From Bacilli bacterium (lineage in GTDB: Bacteria; Bacillota_I; Bacilli_A; RFN20; UBA1709), in assembly GCA_017457045.1 (NCBI GenBank), contig JAFTIF010000003.1, positions 1 to 64,000 on the forward strand: DNA of 64,000 bases, in the 5' to 3' direction. Shown here one piece after another: positions 59,353 to 64,000 of this stretch. The first letter of the stretch is position 1. Each line of letters starts with the position of its first letter. The position numbers and the translations under genes were made by a program. The notes beneath the pieces are model-generated. The model ran no database searches and was not told the DNA's origin. It saw only the letters and a program-made list of their open reading frames with translations.

Positions 59353-60744
59353 ATGGCTGAATTTAAAAGTAATGAATATAAATACGGCTTTAAAGACGAA
59401 GACCAATCTATTTTTAAAACTGATAAAGGATTAAGCAGAGAAATAGTAATGCAAATTTCTAAAGCAAAGAATGAACCTGAATGGATGCTTAACTTTAGAC
59501 TTAAAGCATATGATTTTTTTGCTAAATCACCATTACCTAGTTTTGGTCCTGATTTAACTAACTTAGATTTTAATGATTATACATATTTTATTCGTACAAG
59601 TGATAAGTTAAGTAATACTTGGGATCAAGTACCTGAAACTATTAAAGACACTTTTGATAAATTAGGTATTCCTGAAGCTGAAAAAGAATTTTTAGCAGGT
59701 GTTTCAACTCAATACGAATCTGAAGTTGTATATCATAACATGCTTAAAGAAGTTGAAGAAAAAGGTGTTATCTTTTTAGACACTGATAGTGCTTTAAAAC
59801 AATACCCTGAATTATTTAAAGAGTATTTTAATACTGTAGTTCCTTATGCTGATAATAAATTCTCAGCGCTTAATGGTGCAGTATGGTCAGGTGGTTCATT
59901 TATTTATATTCCTAAAGGAGTAAAACTTGAAAAACCACTTCAATCATATTTCAGAATCAACTCAGAAAGAATGGGACAATTTGAAAGAACATTAATTATT
60001 GTTGATGAAGGTGCAGATCTTCACTATGTTGAAGGTTGTACAGCACCAATTTATTCAAAAGAATCATTACATGCTGCAGTTGTTGAAATCATCGTTAAGA
60101 AAAATGCGAAATGTCGATATTCAACAATTCAAAACTGGTCTAATAACATTGTAAATCTTGTTACAAAAAGAGCTTATGTTGAAGAAGGCGGTATGATGGA
60201 TTGGGTAGATGGTAACATCGGTTCTCAATTAAACATGAAATATCCAGCTTGCGTTTTAGCAGGAAAAGGCGCAAAAGGAAATTGTATTTCAATTGCGGTT
60301 GCAAGTGGAGGGCAATATCAAGATGCTGGTGCTAAAATGATTCACTTAGCTGAAGATACAACAAGTGTTATTATTTCTAAATCCATTGTTCATGGTGGTG
60401 GAGTTGTAAATTATCGTGGTAAAGTTTTCATTGGACCAAACGCTAAAAACTCTAAAGCACACGTTGAATGTGATACATTAATCATGGACAATAAATCTAA
60501 AACAGACACAATTCCTGAAAATACAGTTCAAAACAATCAATCGAATATTGAACATGAAGCAACTGTAAGTAAAGTTAGTGAAGAACAATTATTCTATTTA
60601 ATGAGTAGAGGCTTATCAAAAGAAGATGCAACTCAAATGATTGTTATGGGTTTCATTGAACCGTTCTCTAAAGAATTACCAATGGAATATGCTGTTGAAT
60701 TAAATCAATTATTAAAATTAAACATGGAAGGAAGCATAGGATAA
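59353..60744 (+). CDS. sufB: Fe-S assembly scaffold SufB
   Basis: Main scaffold on which the cluster forms. The 463-residue product has [54 protein letters not shown], the conserved [45 protein letters not shown], and the SufB/D C-terminal [24 protein letters not shown]. Normal length. Last gene of the operon; its stop is inside the terminator loop. Confidence 0.97.
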   Translation: MAEFKSNEYKYGFKDEDQSIFKTDKGLSREIVMQISKAKNEPEWMLNFRLKAYDFFAKSPLPSFGPDLTNLDFNDYTYFIRTSDKLSNTWDQVPETIKDTFDKLGIPEAEKEFLAGVSTQYESEVVYHNMLKEVEEKGVIFLDTDSALKQYPELFKEYFNTVVPYADNKFSALNGAVWSGGSFIYIPKGVKLEKPLQSYFRINSERMGQFERTLIIVDEGADLHYVEGCTAPIYSKESLHAAVVEIIVKKNAKCRYSTIQNWSNNIVNLVTKRAYVEEGGMMDWVDGNIGSQLNMKYPACVLAGKGAKGNCISIAVASGGQYQDAGAKMIHLAEDTTSVIISKSIVHGGGVVNYRGKVFIGPNAKNSKAHVECDTLIMDNKSKTDTIPENTVQNNQSNIEHEATVSKVSEEQLFYLMSRGLSKEDATQMIVMGFIEPFSKELPMEYAVELNQLLKLNMEGSIG

Positions 60745-60760
60745 TATGCTTCTTTTTTTA
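60730..60760 (+). terminator. suf operon terminator
   Basis: GAAGCATA (60731-60738) pairs with TATGCTTC (60745-60752), with the sufB stop in the loop and a T7 run. Confidence 0.9.
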
Positions 60761-60792
60761 ATAAAAAAAAGTTTGATAGCAATATCAAACTT
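60760..60792 (-). terminator. tRNA-Ser terminator
   Basis: On the reverse strand AAGTTTGATA pairs with TATCAAACTT (60792-60783 with 60778-60769), then a T8 run. It sits back to back with the suf terminator. Confidence 0.9.
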
Positions 60793-60803
60793 ATTTATCT
60801 AAA

Positions 60804-60894
60804 TGGCGGAAGATCGGGGATTTGAACCCCGGCGCCCTTTTACAAGCCTACTAGCTTTCCAAGCCAGCCCCTTCAACCCCTTGGGTAATCTTCC
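60804..60894 (-). tRNA. tRNA-Ser (GGA)
   Basis: A 91-base class II tRNA with long variable arm and encoded CCA. The acceptor GGAAGAT pairs with ATCTTCC, discriminator G. The anticodon stem CTGGC/GCTAG encloses TTGGAAA, giving anticodon GGA. Confidence 0.95.
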
Positions 60895-60906
60895 AAATGT
60901 ATTGTA

Positions 60907-60935
60907 ATTATACAATAACACATTAATTTTGTCAT
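60907..60935 (-). promoter_or_regulatory. tRNA-Ser promoter
   Basis: On the reverse strand ATGACA (60935-60930), 17-base spacer, TATAAT (60912-60907), 12 bases before the tRNA. Confidence 0.7.
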
Positions 60936-60994
60936 CATTTTTTATATAAAAAGAGATTTAAATATGTTAATATAAATAAGTGAGGATTATTAAG

Positions 60995-61339
60995 ATGAAA
61001 AAATGCTTTGTTTGTCAAAAAAGTGTCGAAGATGATGCAGTTTATTGCACATATTGTGGCACAAAATTAGTTCAAGATAAAAAAGAAGTAACTAAAGAAG
61101 AGGCTATTATTCCAATTAAAAAAAGAAGTGTAGCGGTAACTTTAGCATTTTTGCTTGGAATTATTGGTGTTCATAATTTATACCTTGGACATAAAACAAA
61201 ATTTTATGTTGAATTTGGAGTAGTCTTAATTTCAATGGGATTATTAGGTTTATTAGTTTGGCCTATTAGTATTATTGAAGGATTCATCATTCTATTTAAT
61301 AAAAAGTATAAAGATGGATATGGGAGGGAGCTTCAATGA
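60995..61339 (+). CDS. zinc-ribbon TM2 domain protein
   Basis: The 114-residue product starts with a zinc ribbon (KKCFVCQKSVEDDAVYCTYCGTKL, two CxxC pairs) and continues with a TM2 domain: VAVTLAFLLGIIGVHNLYLGHKTKFYVEFGVVLISMGLLGLLVWPISIIEGFIILF, two helices with a short turn. Function unknown; such proteins are common in Firmicutes. The ATG at 60995 follows AGTGAGGA. Its stop overlaps the next gene by 4 bases. Confidence 0.8.
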   Translation: MKKCFVCQKSVEDDAVYCTYCGTKLVQDKKEVTKEEAIIPIKKRSVAVTLAFLLGIIGVHNLYLGHKTKFYVEFGVVLISMGLLGLLVWPISIIEGFIILFNKKYKDGYGRELQ

Positions 61340-62328
61340 GAGAATATAAAATTTTAAAAGAAGAAAATAATATTCGCTTAGATAAATATATTAAAAAAGT
61401 TTTGAATCAAGCACCTCTTAGTATGATTTATAAACTCTTTAGAAAAAAAGATATTAAAGTAAATGGAAAACCAGCAAATGATAAAACAGTTTTAAAAGAA
61501 GGAGATATTGTTAGAATTTATCTTGTAGAGGAAAAGTATAACGATGTTGTTTCACAAAAGAAAGTAAACATAAAAGAACATCATTTTAAGGTGGTCTATG
61601 AAGATTCAAATATATTAATTGTCTCAAAACCAGTTGGCATGGTTGTTCAAGATGCAGAAAATGTAAATGAAGCGACATTAACAGATGAGGTTAGAAGCTA
61701 CCTATTTGAAAAGAAAGAGTATGATCCTAATCTTCAAGTGGGATTTGATCCTGCTCCAGCTCATAGAATAGATAGAAATACTTCTGGCTTAGTAATATAT
61801 GGAAAGAACATCGAGGCTTTGCAAGATTTGAATGAGATGTTTAAAAATAGAACAGGTATTCATAAAACTTATTTAGCTCTAGTATGTGGTAAAATTGACA
61901 AAGAAGGAAGAATAAATAAACCTCTTAATAAAGACGAGAATGATAAAACAGTAAGAGTGGATTTTAAAAACGGGAAAAATGCAATTACAATTTATAAACC
62001 AATTATTTATAATGATGAATTTAGTTTAGTAGAAGCATCAATTCTTACAGGTAGAACTCATCAAATAAGAGTACATTTTAGTTCGATAAATCATCCTCTT
62101 GTTGGAGATAAAAAATACGGAGATTTTGGAGTGAATTTGGAATTTACTCAAAAATTTAGATGGAAAAACCAATTTCTTCATGCATATAAAATTTACTTTG
62201 AGGGAATTGAAGGTAAACTTAGTTATCTAAATGGGAAAAGCATGGTAAATATTCCTGATCTAGATAAGCTAGAAATACTTGATTTGCTTTTTAAAATTGA
62301 CTTAAAAATGCTGTTATTAAAAAAATAA
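61336..62328 (+). CDS. RluA family pseudouridine synthase
   Basis: Converts uridine to pseudouridine in rRNA. The 330-residue product has an N-terminal S4 domain (NNIRLDKYIKKVLNQAPLSMIYKLFRKKDIKVNGKPAND) and the catalytic Asp in AHRIDRNTSGLVIYGKN, plus GRTHQIRVHFSSINHPLVGDKKYGD. It resembles RluC/RluD; which 23S position it modifies is not certain. The start is at the ATGA overlap with the TM2 gene after GGGAGG. Confidence 0.92.
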   Translation: MREYKILKEENNIRLDKYIKKVLNQAPLSMIYKLFRKKDIKVNGKPANDKTVLKEGDIVRIYLVEEKYNDVVSQKKVNIKEHHFKVVYEDSNILIVSKPVGMVVQDAENVNEATLTDEVRSYLFEKKEYDPNLQVGFDPAPAHRIDRNTSGLVIYGKNIEALQDLNEMFKNRTGIHKTYLALVCGKIDKEGRINKPLNKDENDKTVRVDFKNGKNAITIYKPIIYNDEFSLVEASILTGRTHQIRVHFSSINHPLVGDKKYGDFGVNLEFTQKFRWKNQFLHAYKIYFEGIEGKLSYLNGKSMVNIPDLDKLEILDLLFKIDLKMLLLKK

Positions 62329-62369
62329 TTAAAAATTTTTAAGTTTATATTTAAAAATATAAAAAGGTT

Positions 62370-62378
62370 TGCTATAAT
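62370..62378 (+). promoter_or_regulatory. extended -10 of the 62405 gene
   Basis: TGC followed by TATAAT (62373-62378), 27 bases before the ATG. -35 weak. Confidence 0.5.
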
Positions 62379-62404
62379 ATTGTTATTAAGTGAAGGTGAT
62401 TATA

Positions 62405-62974
62405 ATGAGTATGTATGTTTTAGACGCAGTATTAGTAGTTTGTGCATTATCAATCCTTTTTACAACACTTCAAAAAAATCATAGAATTCATTTAAGAAGA
62501 GGTGTTTGTGGTGCGATTGCTTTTGCATTGTCTTTTTGGTTATTATCATTCCTTAAAGACACAGTGATTGATTTTATTTCATCACTAAATTTAGTTCAAT
62601 ATTTATCATTTATTCCAGGTAAATATTTAACAGATAACGTAAAATTAGCAGCAGGATATGCAGTTATTTTACTAGCAGGAACAATTGTTTATTTAATTAT
62701 TTTATTAATTGCAAAAATGTTCTCTAATGAAGGCAAAAAATTCAAAAAAGATAGTTCTTATGCTCCTATTTATAGACCAATTGGTTCTTTCTTTGCTGGA
62801 TTATTTAAGATTGCAGTATTTGCTTACTTAGTATGTATGTTCGTATTCGTATGTGAAGGTTTATTTGCTGGTTATGATTTAGATGGTGGCATTATTTATC
62901 CATTAATTAAAGATAATGGAATTCTTGTTTGGGCAGAAGATATTAAAGAAGTTGCTCAAGCAATCTTAGGATAG
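62405..62974 (+). CDS. multi-pass membrane protein, possibly CvpA-like
   Basis: The 189-residue product has about four hydrophobic helices (MYVLDAVLVVCALSILF; CGAIAFALSFWLLSFL; LAAGYAVILLAGTIVYLIILLIA; GSFFAGLFKIAVFAYLVCMFVFVC). Length and helix pattern recall CvpA-type proteins, but no diagnostic motif is seen, so the call is tentative. The ATG at 62405 follows GAAGGTGAT. The next gene starts 11 bases on, so they are co-transcribed. Confidence 0.55.
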   Translation: MSMYVLDAVLVVCALSILFTTLQKNHRIHLRRGVCGAIAFALSFWLLSFLKDTVIDFISSLNLVQYLSFIPGKYLTDNVKLAAGYAVILLAGTIVYLIILLIAKMFSNEGKKFKKDSSYAPIYRPIGSFFAGLFKIAVFAYLVCMFVFVCEGLFAGYDLDGGIIYPLIKDNGILVWAEDIKEVAQAILG

Positions 62975-62985
62975 GAGGAACGGTT

Positions 62986-64000
62986 ATGAAGAATATTGAT
63001 AAGACAATCCTTTTATTTGAAACTTTATTAGACGTTTCAGATCCTACTCTAGTTAACCATAAAATCAATGATATCCAAGCAAGTCCTGAATATAAAAAAT
63101 TAGGTGCATGGATTTCAACAGCAGCAAAAACACAAATCTTAGAAGATGTAGTAAAAAGATATCATGCAATCAATATCTATGGTATTACAGCATACGACGA
63201 AGCATTAACAACAGAACAAGAATTAATTGATTTAGATAGAAGAGTTACAGACTTTACAGGAATTAACCCATATTTAGCAAATGGATCAGAAAAAGATTAT
63301 AAAGTTAAAGCATTAGGTGATATCGGTGTTGAAATCAACGCTCGTGGTATTCATTTAAATGAATTTACAACAAATAAAAACGTTTCACGTATTAATCGTA
63401 GAAAAGTTATTATTATGAAAGCTTTTGGCTGGTATAGAGAAGCTAAAATCGTTTTAAAAGACATTCAAGATGAATTAAAAGCATTAATTACAAGAGTAAG
63501 ATCAAGTAAAGTTAAATTCAACAGTTTAAACTTTGAACATTTCTTTGCTAACTTATTATTTGCTGGTTCAATTCTAGTATTCTTCTTTGGACCATTAAAT
63601 TCTTTCGTAAAATGGAGAGAAGATGGATATGATCCATTAATCAATACTATTTTATTTGGTTTAACATGTGGTTTAGGTTTAGCAACAATTTTAGTAAATA
63701 TTATTCATGCTAGATATAAAACATACGCATTCCATTTAGCATCTGGCGTAAGAAGACAAATTATTGGTCAAAGAGTTATGATTGATGATTTAGAAAAGAG
63801 CAGTGTTAAATTAGAAAAGGAATTAGCTAAAAAAGTTAAGAAACCTAGAAAACTTAGAATTCCACTAGAAAACGTAAGTATTATTAGAAAATATTCTAGA
63901 AAAACAAATGCAGAAATTCTAGATTATGTATATTCAGAAAATGATTACTTCTATCAAAAGAACAGAGGTTTATTAAACTTCATGCATGTCATGTTCTTTA
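62986..64000 (+). CDS. hypothetical membrane protein, cut at the window edge
   Basis: An open frame from ATG 62986 (after TAGGAGGA) to the last base, at least 338 residues with no stop. It begins MKNIDKTILLFETLLDVSDP, is mainly helical and charged for about 185 residues, then has two membrane helices (HFFANLLFAGSILVFFFGPL and NTILFGLTCGLGLATILVNII) and a Lys-rich cytoplasmic stretch. Not recognised. Probably in one operon with the preceding membrane protein. Confidence 0.75.
   Translation, partial: MKNIDKTILLFETLLDVSDPTLVNHKINDIQASPEYKKLGAWISTAAKTQILEDVVKRYHAINIYGITAYDEALTTEQELIDLDRRVTDFTGINPYLANGSEKDYKVKALGDIGVEINARGIHLNEFTTNKNVSRINRRKVIIMKAFGWYREAKIVLKDIQDELKALITRVRSSKVKFNSLNFEHFFANLLFAGSILVFFFGPLNSFVKWREDGYDPLINTILFGLTCGLGLATILVNIIHARYKTYAFHLASGVRRQIIGQRVMIDDLEKSSVKLEKELAKKVKKPRKLRIPLENVSIIRKYSRKTNAEILDYVYSENDYFYQKNRGLLNFMHVMFF

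Noticed and set aside
1..64000. CRISPR array, rRNA genes, insertion sequences, replication origin
   Set aside because: No regularly spaced repeats, rRNA segments, transposase frames or DnaA-box clusters were seen.
1..64000. Mycoplasma genetic code (TGA for Trp)
   Set aside because: TGA ends genes cleanly (for example at 32995-32997) and conserved Trp positions use TGG.

Overview
The window is a dense, strongly AT-rich stretch of chromosome from a low-GC Firmicute of the Bacilli/Erysipelotrichia/Mollicutes-relative type. Support for this comes from clear AGGAGG ribosome binding sites, Gram-positive PolC, the Bacillus-like orders topA-trmFO-xerC and rpsB-tsf-pyrH-frr-cdsA-dxr-rseP-polC, a SufCDSUB operon, a T-box leader, and two tiny YjcZ-like sporulation-type membrane peptides. 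TGA is used as a stop and TGG for Trp, so the code is the standard bacterial one, not the Mycoplasma one. Several genes normally present in these operons (uppS, hslVU, codY, a proS next to polC) are missing or displaced, which points to a streamlined, probably host-associated genome. Species cannot be named from this sequence alone.

Layout. 1-2.7 kb: ribosome and tRNA-modification genes (rpsP, khpA, rimM, trmD, rplS). 2.7-7.2 kb: a reverse-strand M6-like lipoprotein peptidase, then lepB, rbgA, rnhB, dprA. 7.3-11.5 kb: topA, trmFO, xerC. 11.5-22.6 kb: rpsB with a structured leader, tsf, pyrH, frr, cdsA, dxr, rseP, polC. 22.7-25.4 kb: a large orphan solute-binding lipoprotein and two tRNA-Ala genes. 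25.6-28.5 kb: a small accessory stretch (membrane protein, VOC protein, kinase-like protein, SDR). 28.5-33.3 kb: TrkH/TrkA potassium uptake and a UvrX-type polymerase with YolD. 33.4-39.3 kb: dxs and chorismate mutase facing aroB-aroC-aroEK-aroQ. 39.4-44.2 kb: proS, a secreted hypothetical, GtrA, and a tyrosine phenol-lyase-like enzyme under a T-box. 44.2-47.6 kb: a RelB/RelE module between two copies of one terminator, then ppdK. 47.8-55.4 kb: flippase-like protein, recX, yhaM, paired ChrA halves, HIT protein, two large chaperone-type lipoproteins. 55.6-55.9 kb: two tiny Cys-rich membrane peptides. 56-60.7 kb: suf operon. 60.8-64 kb: tRNA-Ser, TM2 protein, RluA-type pseudouridine synthase and two membrane proteins, the last cut by the window edge.

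How parts work together. dxs and dxr feed isoprenoid synthesis. The aro cluster makes chorismate, with chorismate mutase next door leading towards Phe/Tyr. 3.4 kb away, a lyase related to tyrosine phenol-lyase sits behind a T-box whose specifier reads as Tyr, so it should be switched on when tyrosine runs short, which is unexpected for a degradative enzyme. This T-box/lyase pair is the most interesting item. Next are the relBE cassette bracketed by a 40-bp terminator duplication, the tiny Cys-rich peptides behind a sporulation-like promoter, and the repeated overlap of terminators with the next gene's promoter.
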